Shown here: positions 21,995-33,720 of the stretch, piece by piece
Numbering within the stretch: the first letter of the stretch is position 1
How the letters are laid out: each line of letters begins with the position of its first letter
Assembly: GCA_007570785.1 (NCBI GenBank)
Contig: ML660774.1
Span: 3,694,201-3,758,200, forward strand
DNA: 64,000 nucleotides
Reading direction: 5' to 3'
Origin: Antilocapra americana
Taxonomy: Eukaryota; Chordata; Mammalia; Artiodactyla; Antilocapridae
Notes under the pieces: model-generated
What the model was told of the DNA's origin: nothing
Seen by the model: only the letters and a program-made list of their open reading frames with translations
The model's database searches: none
Program-made: the position numbers and the translations under genes

Positions 21995-22072
21995 ACAGGA
22001 ATTCCCTACCATTCCAAGGGTTAAGACTCTGTGCTCTCACTGCAGAGAGTGTGTTTAATCCCAAAACATGAT
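21995..22072 (+). mobile_element. CHR-type tRNA-Glu SINE fragment
   Basis: 'ggaattccctaccattccaa', 'gggttaagactctgtgctct', 'cactgcagagagtgtgttta' fits the 5' part of the cetartiodactyl CHR SINE family, with A and B box remnants. This family is shared with whales and hippos, so it is older than Bov-tA. Confidence 0.7.
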
Positions 22073-22795
22073 AATATGATATATACACATATATTGTGTA
22101 GAATATCATGTAGTTAAAAAAAAAAACTACACACGGTGATACTCAAGAGTATCAAGAGAGTTCAGAACACCAAGTTATTTGTGTAAATTCTTTTAGGTTT
22201 CAGTTCAATTGCAGACAGCAGTATCTGAAAGCAAAGATAGAAGATTTTCTTTCACTTCTTTTTTGTTAAAAACTGAATATATATATTTTTTGAGCCTTAA
22301 AGTCCATAGTTGATGGAAACAGACAGGTACATGCAAATGGGTGAGCCCAGCATATGGATTTTTCAGTGACTGGGTGGTTGGGATTCAGCACAAGGAAAAA
22401 TCATCTACAGCGAGCAGATGGCCAGCATTAGCAGTAGGAAGAAGAGACGGCTAAAGCTGCATGCATCACCTCTCCCCCACTGTTACTATCCAGAAAGTCA
22501 AGTATCATGTACTTCAGAAATCGGAGTTGCAATTCACAACTCTGTAGTAGGTGTTATATACTTTATAAACAGATAAAAAAAATTAAATAGGTTAAGCTCT
22601 AAATAACAGAACTAAATCTTAGGATAATAGATCCACTTTAACTCCAATTGAATTGTAATATACTTGTCATACTGGGAGAAAAAAAATGTAGTTCTCAACA
22701 CTGAACACAAAATTGAGAGAAAAAGTCCCAAAGAAAACCACTGAACAGAGTATAATTTCAGGGTCCGCTAACTAAACTCAAATAGCTGAGTGAGG
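22073..22795. other. Unassigned sequence
   Basis: Single-copy looking. It includes 'cgagcagatggccagcatta' and 'gaagagacggctaaagctgc', mildly less AT-rich than the surroundings. No exon signals found. Confidence 0.5.
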
Positions 22796-22987
22796 GAGTG
22801 AAAGTCACTCAGTCGTGTCTGACTCTTTGTGACCCCATGAACTATACAGTCTATGGACTTCCTCAGGCCAGAACCCTGGAGTGGGTACCTCTTCCCTTCT
22901 CCAGGGGATCTTCCCAAGTTAGGATTGATCACAGGTCTCCTGCATTCCAGGCAGATTCTTTATCATTTGAGCCACAAGAGAAGCCCC
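22796..22987 (-). mobile_element. Bov-tA SINE
   Basis: Antisense copy from 'gagtgaaagtcactcagtcg' to 'tgagccacaagagaagcccc', near full length. Confidence 0.92.
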
Positions 22988-23504
22988 AAATAGCTGAGAG
23001 TAATATCAATACCTAAGAATGTTAGTCTCATGGAATCTACTTAACTGTATTCACAATATTCAGTTATACTTAGGTGAGCTGATTGGGGGAAAAAACGCAT
23101 CGTAATAGATATGGATAGAGCCTTTGTTTTCTCAGAAAACCAAATTATATTTTTCCTAAGGTTTTCTTCTATGCAAAATATAAATAGAAAATTTACTCTT
23201 TCATAGGAAATTTATGGATTCTCAGTCTTTGAAAAATTTTCTAGGGAAGGTATTTATTGGTTCCATTTTACTTTTTCCGTAAGCCCCATCCTTCCCTCAA
23301 TGGGCACAGGGAATTGATACAAAACATCCTCCCAGTTTACTTACAACAGTTTGCCCTGGAAAATGGCACCCCATTTTTTTTTTTTAAAGTCTTCACTTTT
23401 CCCATTCAGGAACTACCTAACTACCATTTTCTGATGGCTGGGTATCCAGTGTAGTTTGTTTTTTTTGTAATGCACTCTGCCTTCTTTCTAATCCATGCTC
23501 TTCT
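22988..23504. other. Unassigned sequence
   Basis: A T-rich run lies at about 23371-23385. No supported feature. Confidence 0.5.
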
Positions 23505-23720
23505 ACACTCATCGTGTATTGACTCCTCTCCCCGCTGTCACTGCTGTGGGAGATCTCTCAGCGGGACTCGCCCTGCTTTCTTCTCCAGACCCGAGACTCT
23601 GGCACCATTCTGGTGGTAACCTGGACTCTGGAGACAGCTGCATTAACGTTGCTTAGGGCTGCCTGCATTTCCGAGAACGGTCAGCGATACAAGGAAAGCG
23701 AATGTGAAAATGTGAAGGAG
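23505..23720. other. CpG-retaining GC-richer segment
   Basis: Ten CpG sites fall between 23513 and 23699 (for example GCGGGACTCGCCC near 23561 and CCGAGAACGGTCAGCG near 23671) in a region otherwise nearly free of CpG. No repeat family, open frame or core promoter is recognised. It could be a conserved enhancer, a non-coding exon, or an unrecognised young repeat. Confidence 0.3.
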
Positions 23721-24795
23721 GTTCCACTTTGGATAAGTGTTCTTTAAGTAAGTGGTGCCCTGTCATTATCAAAGGAAATAGCAAGTGAGGGTTTTAAATG
23801 GCATGTTTTGAGCATTTCATCTTGTCCTTCAGCAAAGTTTTATTCAGCCTGAGACCGATGCAAAGGTATCAGGAGACAGGGATGTTTCCAGCATTTTTAT
23901 AAGGAGGCTTCCTGGAGGTTCTCTGAAAGCCCTGGGAGAAGAGCAGTTCGTGAGCACACATGACGCTTCTCTCTCTTTCCACTTGTATGTGTTTAAAAGC
24001 TATTTTCTGTTTTTACCGAAGGACCTTAGTGCTGGCTTCAGGATAGGAGGCACATGCAGTGGATTGTACTGTTTTTGAAATGATGCATGTAGAACAAGGT
24101 CATATTATATAAGCTTGTTCCTTGGAATGTATGCAACTGGATTTCTAACTGTCCATCATTATGCTTTGGAGAATTAATTTCATTTTATTAGTAGTGCTCA
24201 TATTTCTATTTGAATTTAATTCATCCCCTTTAAGTTTCTGTTCATGAATTTTCTTTGATCATCAATAGTTTTTATTCCTCAGACATGTCTATGAATGTTT
24301 CTTTACTAGGGTTAAATTATTTTTGTTAAACCCCCTCCATTTTTTTTAGCCTGAATTTTTTTACTGTTGATTTTATTAATACCAAATACATTCATTTGAT
24401 ATACATGAATATATTATTCATGTATACATTCTAGGTTAATACCACTTTTCCCCAGTATTTTAAATATATATGTGTATATATATATATATATATTTAAATG
24501 TAAACACCCTAAATTCAATTAAACTTTAGATATTTTCAAATGTTTGCAATGTTTTCTTGCCTTTGTGATTATTGCTGAGAAGCCTAGCCAATACAATGTC
24601 TTTCAGTTTCAAAGTTCTACCCCTTACAAAATTAACTATCAAAGAGATGGCTTTGAGAGCGTTCTTTACATTGAATGTTTTCATTTACAGTGTGAATTTA
24701 GGTCTCAAATCTATGTTGGGGTCAGCTTAGGTTTATCACTTCTCATAGAAGCTTTCTTTAATTTTTAAACATAAATTGTAGACAAGGTCAACACC
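23721..24795. other. Unassigned AT-rich sequence with (TA)n
   Basis: Contains a TA/TG dinucleotide tract at 24464-24494. No gene supported. A 74-codon frame at 24544-24768 has no domain. Confidence 0.5.
24464..24494. repeat. (TA)n microsatellite with TG interruption
   Basis: Alternating TATATATGTGTATATATATA tract within AT-rich sequence. Confidence 0.92.
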
Positions 24796-25008
24796 AGGTT
24801 TCTCGACCTTGGTACAATTGACACCTGGATGATTTGCTGTGGGTCAGAACTGTCCTGAGCTTAAAAATATTGAGCAACATTCCTGACTCCTACCCCCTAG
24901 ATACCAGTAGCACGGTAGCATCTCCCCTTAGTTTTCACAACCAAAAGTGTCTGGAGACACTGCCTGCTGGCTGCTGGGGGTGAGGGAAATACGGTCTCAG
25001 TGAAAAAC
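24796..25008 (-). mobile_element. MER5A hAT-Charlie element
   Basis: Antisense MER5A: 'caggtttctcgaccttggta', 'caattgacacctggatgatt', 'gtcagaactgtcctgagctt', 'acccc ctagataccagtagca' and 'acaaccaaaagtgtctggag', then 'cagtgaaaaacca' at the far end. Near full length, non-autonomous. Another copy lies split at 30661-31106. Confidence 0.85.
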
Positions 25009-26351
25009 CATTAAGACCAAAACCAACGTGTTTCCCAGGGGCTCTTTGCAGGCGGTGTGTGTGTGTGTACTTTTTCTAATTAATATTTTCCTTTTTTCTC
25101 TTTTTTTGGTCATATTGCAGAAAGGAAAACTACCTATGTTGTGTGTATCATGAAAACCTGTTTAAATGTAACAACATTAAGAAATTCCAATAATTTGCTC
25201 TATAGAATCCCAAATAATTAAAGAGAAAAATCACTGTTTAAGAGATGAAATACTTCAGTAAATTAGATCATGGTTTGAAGAAGTATTTATAGAGTATCGA
25301 TTATGTTGCTGGTATTAATATTCTTAGACAAGTTTGTAAATTATTAAATACAATGGTATTAATACTACTAATACTCAATCATATTGTCACTGTTCTAACA
25401 GTCAAATGCTTGTTAGAACTCTATAAGCAGATACATGTATGGAATGATTGTAAAAAAATGAAGAATAAACTCAGCTACACAGGCAAAGACCCTCACCATC
25501 TATTACATACCTGCCTAATAATGCCAGATAGACAGAAGTAAAACAAAGATCCTGAAAAGATGACAGTAATTATACAAAAACAACGTGCACTTGTAATCAA
25601 GAATACCCCTTTATAGTTTAGATCAAATACAGAAGAATATGTGAATATATACAGCAGTCAAGCCACAGAGTTAATGAATATGATTTTGAAAACCTTTATT
25701 TCAGAATTCCTTTGGAACATAAGATTTCTATAGAGAATAGTCTAGACTGAGACACAGTCTAGTTCTTTTACTAAAAAACATCTTATGCAATAAAGAGAAC
25801 TAAATTTGGAGTTCCTCATGTTTGTCTCTAGTGTAGCAGACATATTGTAAATTCTGCCTCCTAGATACCATTTCCTGTCACTCTAGGTCACAAAGCCTCG
25901 ATTTCCTTTATTTACATAGCTGTCCCCTGCTGGCTGGGTCCCTCCCTGACAACACACAAGTGCCTAAGAGAAGCTGACTGCTTCTAGCTACAGGGGTGGG
26001 GGATGGAGATGAAACCTGGTCAGTTTGCTCAGGAGTGGGCATATCGCCTGAAATGGTCTGGTCAGAGTGAAGCTTAGGAATTGCCTACTGTCTGCGGAAG
26101 AGACCCTTACACTGATATTTTGTGATCATGAGAAGAGGGCATCCCAACAAGGCAGGCAGCACCAAGTGTACTAACTAGGACAGTGCCTGATGAGGCAAGT
26201 AGCCCATTAGCAGAAGGAAGTGTTTCCCAGCCTTTATTTTGGGCTATGTGGGTGAGCACTGCCTTCCTACAAGCAAACACCACGCTAGGCTGGAACAACA
26301 CTGTTACTATTATTGTTGTCATTGACAATCTGTGTAGGTGGGAAATAAAGG
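25009..26351. other. Unassigned sequence
   Basis: A short GT run is at about 25056-25069. The 25860-26300 part is less AT-rich and could be a decayed LTR ('ggagatgaaacctggtcagt', 'ctggtcagagtgaagct'), but this is not secure. Confidence 0.45.
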
Positions 26352-26427
26352 ACTGTTGTTGTTTATTTGCTAAGTCATATCTAGCTCTTTGAGACTTTAT
26401 GGACTGTAGCCCACCAGGCTCCTCTAG
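26352..26427 (-). mobile_element. Bov-tA SINE 3' fragment
   Basis: 'gttgttgtttatttgctaag', 'tcatatctagctctttgaga', 'ctttatggactgtagcccac', 'caggctcctctag': antisense 3' end only. Confidence 0.8.
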
Positions 26428-26763
26428 GCACTTAATTTCTTCAAATGTTGCTTTAGGGATACGGTAACTTACGACCCTGTGTGCCTGACAGCATGCAGAG
26501 GTGAATATGGTTGTGGCGTCCTGATAACTTAGGTCAAATCTTTTAATGTATGGTAAACCTTTTCTGACTTCTACTGGTGATAGTTACTATGCTGCCCAAA
26601 TGCTCAGAAACAAAACCCGATCTGCTCTTAGCTTCTTATCTACATATGGCAATGACTGATGAAGACCTTTTAGTTCAGTTGAATTCAAATGCAGGAAAGT
26701 TTTCCACATTTAGTCATGAGGAACAAAGATCTATAATGTTAAGTGGTCTGTTACTCAATGTAA
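26428..26763. other. Unassigned sequence
   Basis: No supported feature. The small frame at 26577-26768 runs into the SINE. Confidence 0.5.
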
Positions 26764-26954
26764 AGTGAAAATCGCTCAGTCGTGTCTGACTCTTTGACAC
26801 CCCATGGACTATACAGTCCATGAAATTCTCCAGGCCAGAATACTGGAGTGGGTAGCCTTTCCCTTCTCCAGGGGATCTTCCCAACCCAGAGATCAAACCG
26901 GGGTCTCCTGCATTGCAGGCAGATTCTTTACCAGCTGAGCTATGAGGGAAGCCA
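26764..26954 (-). mobile_element. Bov-tA SINE
   Basis: Antisense, near full length, from 'agtgaaaatcgctcagtcgt' to 'gctgagctatgagggaagcc'. Confidence 0.92.
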
Positions 26955-27034
26955 CACTCAATATAGGAAACTCTTAAATCCTAATCATGCACCAGTCATC
27001 AAAGTATACTAGCTTAAAAGGGTTAAAGCTGTAG

Positions 27035-27265
27035 AGAAGAAGTCTTAGCTCAAATCTTGTTCCCTCCCCTTACTTCAGTGACTTATATGACCTCATGCCA
27101 TCTACCAAATCTCATGGAGCCTTAGTCTATGTGGAATGAGTTAATCTCACCTCACTCATAATTCTTAAACATCATATAATATAAAAACATCATATAATAT
27201 ATAAATGAAATGCTCAGGAGGGTTTTTTGCACACAGTGGGTACTTAATACATTTTAGCAGCTCCC
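27035..27265 (+). mobile_element. MIR SINE with internal 17-bp duplication
   Basis: Sense MIR order: 'gaagtcttagctcaaatctt', 'acttcagtgacttatatgac', 'tcatggagccttagtctatg', 'ggaatgagttaatctcacct', ending 'gcacacagtgggtacttaat'. Inside it AAACATCATATAATATA occurs twice in tandem (27167-27183, 27185-27201). Confidence 0.7.
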
Positions 27266-29049
27266 AGAGGGAAGCTCAGATGTCCCTTGTTTTTTGCTGG
27301 GGACAAAGCATGGAGCCCCATCAAGGATTAAAATGCTCAAACAATTGCACAGAATTCTGCATGCAGTTCATTTAAGAGAGACAGTCAGCAGGCTAGTGCT
27401 ATTGAGTGACCCCTAATGGTGTCTTTTGAGGATAAATGAGGATGGTCTCTCATATACTTGTAGTATATGTAGCAGGCTCATATACTCTCTTTGAACTTCC
27501 TAAGTTAAAGTTAAAAATATAATTACCTATTCAACTTTTTCTTCTTCCCACCAGAAGAAAATCGCATAACAGGGCTTTGTCAAAGAGTCAGCAAAATTAC
27601 TTTTGAAATTTGTACCTTGTCATGTATGATCCCTTTTCAAGGTACTAAAAAAAAAAAAAAAAAAAAAAAGCCTGAAACCTTATGGCTAAGGCCTGTTGAT
27701 TACCCTTCTATATTCACCCACTTTCAATTGTACTTCATTGATAAGTTACTTTTTTTTTGAAGAGGTATTCTTAACATTTAAGTCTACAATATAAGAAAAA
27801 CCATAGAAGGCAATTTTGAGAATTAGAAATAAGTATTTCCTTTATCCTTTTAAAAAGAATAAAGGTTCTACATAATGAATAATGGGATTTCACTTAAGCT
27901 AATCTTGGGAATAAAATAATTAGGAAAATAACCACAGAAGTGAAATGACAGTCCTCTTTCTGCCTTCCATTCTTCTCTCATATTTCAAGCATCCATCTTT
28001 TCACATTGAGTATTTCAAAAGCCTGTCAGGTTATGACCAGAATTATAATTTTTTTGGTATATATTCTATACCTAAGATAATTTTGTGCTTAGTCCTCAAA
28101 TTACGATTTCAACTACAATGCAAATGGACACATGCATGCGATTTTATTTAAACGCATTACCTTTCTTTGACTGTTGCATTGCCAAGGTATTGTTCTCTTT
28201 GGTTCATTTTCTGTTGTTTTCGGGAATTAATATTTGCAATTACAGTTAACGAGAAATTGTGATTTGACCTGTAGAAACTGGCTTCTTTGAACATTCTTTT
28301 TCCATTGTTAAACCCTAAATGATGTCATCAGTTTTGTTTCTATCATTTACATTTTTTCATTACCTGTAAGCCGTTCCAAGTATGATATATTTTTTGGATT
28401 AAAGAGACTCATGGTTCTTTCATAGTTAGACATGTCAAAAATTTCACACATGATTTTTACATTTTCTGTCACTGAAAGGAGGTGAATATATTTCCTGCAA
28501 AATTTATATTTTATCATCTACCTAATTTTTTCAAGCTGTCTAGTTCAATTCTTCCTTTCCCACTCTCAAAAACACCATGTACCATCTAAACAATCACAAT
28601 TTAGGGTTGAATGGTGAAGAAATTTCCATAGCTCCATTTCCCCAAGAGATTTTGACATTTATGATTATGTTTTTCTTTTCTCCTTTATGTGACTTCTGCC
28701 TTTTAACCCAAAATTGGGTAAACAAGAGGAGTAGGGATGTATAATGGCTGAAATCTCTAAAGTGGCCACTCTAGATGTTAGTTGATCAGTAGTCAAGGTG
28801 GGAGCTGAACTAAAATCAGACTTTGAGCAAATGTCTCCTCTCCCTCTACTAGCCAGATTATGGTTTCTACATCTGAATTTTCTGAAGCAATGAAATAATG
28901 ATTTGTTACCAGAGATAATGAACTTAATCTGTTAAGAGGCAGTACTGTGGATGGCCTTGTTTCCCTTGTTATTTAAGGTTATTCATTGAAAATTCTCAAC
29001 ATGGAGAAGTCTCTGTGAGGACTTTACAGAGAAATTAGAGGATTATTGC
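27266..29049. other. Unassigned AT-rich sequence with poly(A)
   Basis: A run of 23 A lies at 27647-27669. The sequence upstream of it shows no coding or SINE similarity and no AATAAA, so a retrocopy is not claimed. Nothing else is recognised. Confidence 0.5.
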
Positions 29050-29205
29050 CACCAAAATATTTATTTATTTGATTTATTTATTCTCTTTACATTATCGTGT
29101 TGGTTTTGCCATACATTGACATGAATCTGCCATGGGTATACATGTGTTCCTCCTCCTAGAACCTGCCTCCCACCTCCCTCCTGATTCCATCCCTCTGATC
29201 TAACC
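29050..29205 (-). mobile_element. L1 LINE 3' UTR fragment
   Basis: Antisense L1 3' end: 'atttatttatttgatttatt', 'ttatcgtgttggttttgcca', 'tacattgacatgaatctgcc', 'acctgcctcccacctccctc'. Same family as the longer copy at 36740-38412. Confidence 0.82.
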
Positions 29206-30204
29206 CTAGATGCTAAATGCTTAACGACCAATCACTGACCTCTAGAAAGGAGCTTATTATTCAAAGTTGTCTGTTCTAACGTAAACCCTACTTGATTTTG
29301 CTTCAATGATCAGGTCATTTAATATCTTCTTGTACCTCTCTATTGACTATGTGAAAATAACAGCATTTCTCACCTCCCTAATGTAGGCAATTTAATAAAT
29401 TATTAATACTTATTGAGTATTTTAAACTACTGCCTTAAACTGTGTACACCAGTAGATAATGGTATGTGAGAAAAATGCCTCAAGGGTGACCTCACCTCTG
29501 TTACGATGTTGACCTCTGCACAAACCCAGATAATGGCTGATGGCTTTTTCCATGAAATAATTGTTGATGTGTTTCTGCAACCCATTGCTTCTAACAATCT
29601 CCTTCCTTTTCAAGGAAACCCACTGATATGCTTTAGAGGTACTTCATCATTATCTCTTCTACTCTTTGTGAATAGTCAGTAGGAATATTTCAGGGCTTCT
29701 GGAGCTATCTTCATTTCCCATTTTCCTCTTAAACTGTCTCTTGCAGTTAAGCAGAATAAGTCAGCTAAGTGTTCAGTTTGCATGCGTTCAATCAAAAAGT
29801 GGAATTTTGCACCACACAAGTTTATCCAGGTTGAGTAGGGGGAAATTCAGAGACATGATAGCCAGAGTCAGATGAGTGAAAAAATGTAACTAAACAGTAT
29901 GTATACAATGGGACTTTTTATGTGTGTGAGGCATAACTTATGTTAGTGAAAATGTCACAACATTTTCTATATAGTTAACCCTTATATAAAATAATTAAAG
30001 GACTGAATCAGAAAAGTATATATATGTATAGTATATAAAAATACTTTAAAATATGCAAAGAATACTGTAGAAGTATTTAGAGTGAGGTGCTCTTATATGA
30101 TTCCAGAACTTACAGCTGTTCTCTTAAAAACCAAGCACTATACTTTAGCTGTGCTGAGGTTTGTAAGTGTGTACACCTGAAACAATCAATCAATCAAACA
30201 AACA
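29206..30204. other. Unassigned sequence
   Basis: No supported feature. The minus-strand frame at 29422-29613 has no splice or domain support. Confidence 0.5.
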
Positions 30205-30660
30205 ATCAACTCGAATTCATTAAGTATTTATTGAACTCCCACCATAGGCTGATCACTGTGCTCAGAATTGGGTGTACAAAGATCAATGGAAAGCAGTTCT
30301 TGCTCTCAAGAAGTAGCCCACATATCAATAATAAGGAACAAAATACTAAGTGCTGTAAGAGAGCTACTGAAGCACATGAGAATCAGGAAAAGAATCATAA
30401 ACATGATGACAAGAGAGATGAATCTTGAAAAATGGGTAGGATCTTTGTACAGTAGAACACATGGTATGTTCTAGGAATATGAAAATATTCTACTTGACTT
30501 GGGGGAAAAGATAGGAAAGAAACAGAGTTGATAAAAATAGTGAAGCAGGGAAAAGTAGAAAGATGTTGGATTTCAAGAAACCTGAATGTCATGATTAATT
30601 TGGACTTTGGTCTTCTGGAAATGAAGAAAACCTATAAGAACAGCGAGCTTTAATGTATGG
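30205..30660 (-). mobile_element. L2 LINE, antisense (first part)
   Basis: Begins with the reversed L2 terminus 'aagtatttattgaactccca' and 'ccataggctgatcactgtgc', then 'cttgctctcaagaagtagcc'. It continues into the internal zone around 'gaatcttgaaaaatgggtag' and 'aatttggactttggtcttct'. Interrupted from 30661 by a MER5A. Overlapping plus-strand frames of 113 and 68 codons are shadows. Confidence 0.6.
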
Positions 30661-30738
30661 ATCAGTGATTCTCAGGGGGGCATGTGGAGGACAATATGGC
30701 CTCACAGGAATCATTTGATAATATTTACAGACATTTCT
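30661..30738 (+). mobile_element. MER5A, left part (split)
   Basis: 'tcagtgattctcaggggggc', 'aatcatttgataatatttac', 'agacatttct' equals the sense 5' part of MER5A. It is broken by Bov-tA at 30739. Confidence 0.75.
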
Positions 30739-30952
30739 GGGCTTCCCTGGTGACTCAGTGGTAAATAATCTGCCTGCCAATGCAAGAGATGTGAGTTTGA
30801 TTCCTGGGTCAGGGAGATCCCCTGGAGATGGGAATGGCTACCCACTCCAGTATTCTTGCCTGGAAAATTCCATGGACAGAGGAGCCTGTTGGACTACAGC
30901 CCATGGGGTAACAAAGACTTGGACACAACTTGGCTACTAACCAGTAACAATC
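30739..30952 (+). mobile_element. Bov-tA SINE inserted in MER5A
   Basis: Sense copy from 'gggcttccctggtgactcag' to 'acttggctactaaccagtaa'. Flanked by GACATTTCT (30730-30738) and GACACTTCT (30953-30961), a 9-bp target-site duplication with one mismatch. Confidence 0.92.
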
Positions 30953-31106
30953 GACACTTCTCGTTGTCATGGCTGATGATGTTCTAATTAGCATCTAGTG
31001 AACAGAGAGGCATGGGGTGCAAAGCACCCTGCAATGTGAAGGACAGCCTTACAACAAAGAATACCTACGCCTCCATAGAAGTAGTGCTGAGAAACCCCCA
31101 TGTAGC
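30953..31106 (+). mobile_element. MER5A, right part (split)
   Basis: Resumes with 'tctcgttgtcatggctgatg', 'ctaattagcatctagtgaac', 'caatgtgaaggacagcctta', 'caacaaagaatacctacgcc', ending 'gtgctgagaaaccccca', the MER5A 3' inverted end. Confidence 0.82.
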
Positions 31107-31480
31107 CTATGGGACGGTTAGAAAGAGTTGTCCATGGTGGACTGCTTTCTTAGGGGGCTAATGCTATAGTTCAGATAGAAAACAAAACCAGAATTAAGAG
31201 ACTAAGGAATTTCAGAAGGAGACTCAGTGGATATACTGAAGAATAATCTGTGCAGATTGGTAGCTTGTTGAATGTAGATTGAGATAGAAACATGGAAAAT
31301 GACTCTGAAATTTTTGGATGTGGGTAACTCTGGGGATGATTGTGGATCTAATAAAGTTGGGGAAGTTATGTGAGTTTAACTTCTAGTATATTGAGCTTTG
31401 GGTTTCTGCCGCTCATCAGAGGGAGCTGTAGCATAGATAGTTACCGACTTAAGCGTCAGGAAATTTTTATTTATTCAAAC
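31107..31480 (-). mobile_element. L2 LINE, antisense (probable continuation)
   Basis: Purine-rich sequence including 'tagattgagatagaaacatg', 'gggtaactctggggatgatt' and 'gaagttatgtgagtttaact' is reminiscent of the inner, more 5' L2 body seen in antisense. It would close the L2 interrupted at 30660. Confidence 0.4.
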
Positions 31481-32422
31481 ATTAGATCTTTATTTAATGC
31501 TTTAATCTAGGCATATGAAATTATACAACCATCAGTCAGACATAACAGATGCCCACATTGAACTCCACACTCTTCAGTCATAAAGAGAGATTAGTGCTGT
31601 ATGTAGATGGTGTTGGCTCTTTTTCCATGAGAAATTAGTTGTGTTTTGAAAATCCTAACATGAGGTGACAGTGGTGCAGGAAACAGGTAATCTCATTTAG
31701 TTCTGATGGGAATGTTACCCAGTAAAAGGTATTGACATGGTAATTTGTCAGTGTGTTTAAGATTTTGCTATCTCTCGGCCAAGTTACTTGCATTCTAGGA
31801 AACAATCAGAGAGGAATTAAAACTTTTCAGGGAAAACAGTTATCCCAGCATTGTTGATAAAAGTGCCCAGTTAAAAGCGATGCATGTGCCCCCAAAGCAG
31901 CGTAGTGTAAGATAAATCATCACATTTCATAGGCGTTAACACTAAGCAGAGATTCGGTGTATGGAAATGGCCCGTGGCATGTGGAAATATCCATGACTTA
32001 AGGCTAAGTGAAAAAAGAAATGCAGTTATTTATGAATATCTTAGGTGAATAGATACACATTTAAATAAAAATATTTAATGTGATTCTTAAAATGATATAG
32101 TTAAAAGTGATGTGCATATTCTTATTTTCTATGTTGCATAAAGGGTGATCAGGGTGAAAGAGACTATAACTGGGGAACATAAAAGCCTTAAATTAAAAAC
32201 TGTGGTGTTTGAAATCCATCCTGGAGATGCCAAAATTCAGTGAGAGATTTTAAAGGGAGGTATAATCACCATATTACACAATTGTTAATTTTAGAGTGAA
32301 GTCTAACACAGAGGGTTCTATGAATACACATATCCTAATAATGGGTAAACAGATATATAGATCCATATATACTGATTTTTTTTTCCTTTTTCTACTGAGA
32401 CCTAACAAGTTAAAATGAAACA
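31481..32422. other. Unassigned sequence
   Basis: No supported feature. Confidence 0.5.
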
Positions 32423-32624
32423 AGTGAAAGTGTTAGTCACTCAGTCATGTCCCCTCTTTGCAACCCCATGAACTGGGCTCCTCGGTTCATAGAATTCTCC
32501 AGGCAAGAATCCCAGAGTGGGTGGCCATTCCCTTCTCCAGGGTATCTTTCTGACCCAGGGACTGAACCTGCATCTACTGCATTGCAGGAAGATTCTTTAC
32601 CATCTGAATCACCAGGGAAGCCCT
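32423..32624 (-). mobile_element. Bov-tA SINE
   Basis: Antisense copy from 'caagtgaaagtgttagtcac' to 'ctgaatcaccagggaagccc', with a small deletion in the 'catggactgtagcccgcc' zone. Confidence 0.92.
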
Positions 32625-32803
32625 GACGAAACAAATGACATGTGTTTTAAAAAAGCATAGAAGGAATTAGAAAATAGCATATCTGTAAAGGGCAACCGGT
32701 AGGGGTAGGCTCGTAAGAGGTGACTGGTACTTGGCAAGGCATAGGAGAATGTCCAGATCGCAACTAGAGTTCTGAAACATTAGCAACTTTAAGTTCTGGA
32801 GGA

Positions 32804-32825
32804 ATTATTATTATTATTATTATTA
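32804..32825. repeat. (ATT)n microsatellite
   Basis: About seven uninterrupted ATT units. Confidence 0.95.
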
Positions 32826-32934
32826 GAATTCACAGAACACTAAACTTCAGTGAATAATCAACACTTCCTTGCATTCGTGCTATTTTGTCTCATATTTACC
32901 TGTCCCACACTTTGAGATGACCAGTTGCATCCTG

Positions 32935-33720
32935 TCTCCTCAAATCCTTGACAAAGGCTCCCATCCCTTTCACTCCAGGGTACCCTTTCCTCACACAAGA
33001 TGGAGAAATGGAAATTACTGGCCAACACGTTCCTGGTTGTTGACTGTTAAACGCAAGCTTACATCTATACCGATCGTTTCACCTTCCTCCTATTAAGAAT
33101 CCTTGAATATCCTGAATCTCATTTCCCCAACCTTATTCAAAGAATTCTCCCCTGTTGTTCTCCATCTCCTAACTTGTCTTCAAAAGTATATTCTAGATTT
33201 TCTGTATCCCTTTTTCCTCTGTATTAACCACTCCATCCACCCCAAACTGAGTTCTTTTCCTAACAATGCACTGAAGCTTTTCTCCTCAGGAACAGCAATG
33301 ACTTTTGCTTTACCCTGAGCTTCCTGATTATATCTGCATAGATTTTTCCAGCAGGACTCAACAGTCAGTAACTTCCTCTTCCTTGAAACACTTTCATGGA
33401 GCCAGGGCATCCTTTAGATTTCGCTGGCTGCTTATTTTAGCATTATTTTCTGTCTCTCCTCTACCCGTTCTTTGCAGGCTGAAATTCTGGATTCAGCATG
33501 TCGCTTACCACGTGCTACCTTTATCTCAAACTGTACTCTGTCATCTACTTTCCTGAGGTTTTAAATATCACCTAATTGTTGACAATTCCTAATTTTTTAG
33601 AGCCAGCCTAGACAACTATTCTGATTTTTGCATATGTAGACACAACTCAGTTTCCTTGTTTGTTTTATGGCCATCTCGTATAAAGTGTGTCCAAGCCAAA
33701 GCTGTAAACTATTTTCTCCC
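32935..33720 (+). mobile_element. L2 LINE, internal sense part
   Basis: Pyrimidine-rich sense sequence with L2-like order: 'ctcccctgttgttctccatc', 'tcctaacttgtcttcaaaag', 'tttctgtctctcctctaccc' and 'tttaaatatcacctaattgt' then 'tttagagccagcctagacaa'. It represents the ORF2-3' zone further upstream than the other L2 ends here. Open frames inside are remnants or chance. Confidence 0.5.

Noticed and set aside
27600..27669. Poly(A) of 23 A as evidence of a processed retrocopy
   Set aside because: Sequence upstream has no AATAAA, no coding similarity and no SINE body. Flanking duplications were not found.
30087..30428. 113-codon plus-strand frame
   Set aside because: Most of it overlaps the antisense L2 end; no protein family or splice signal.
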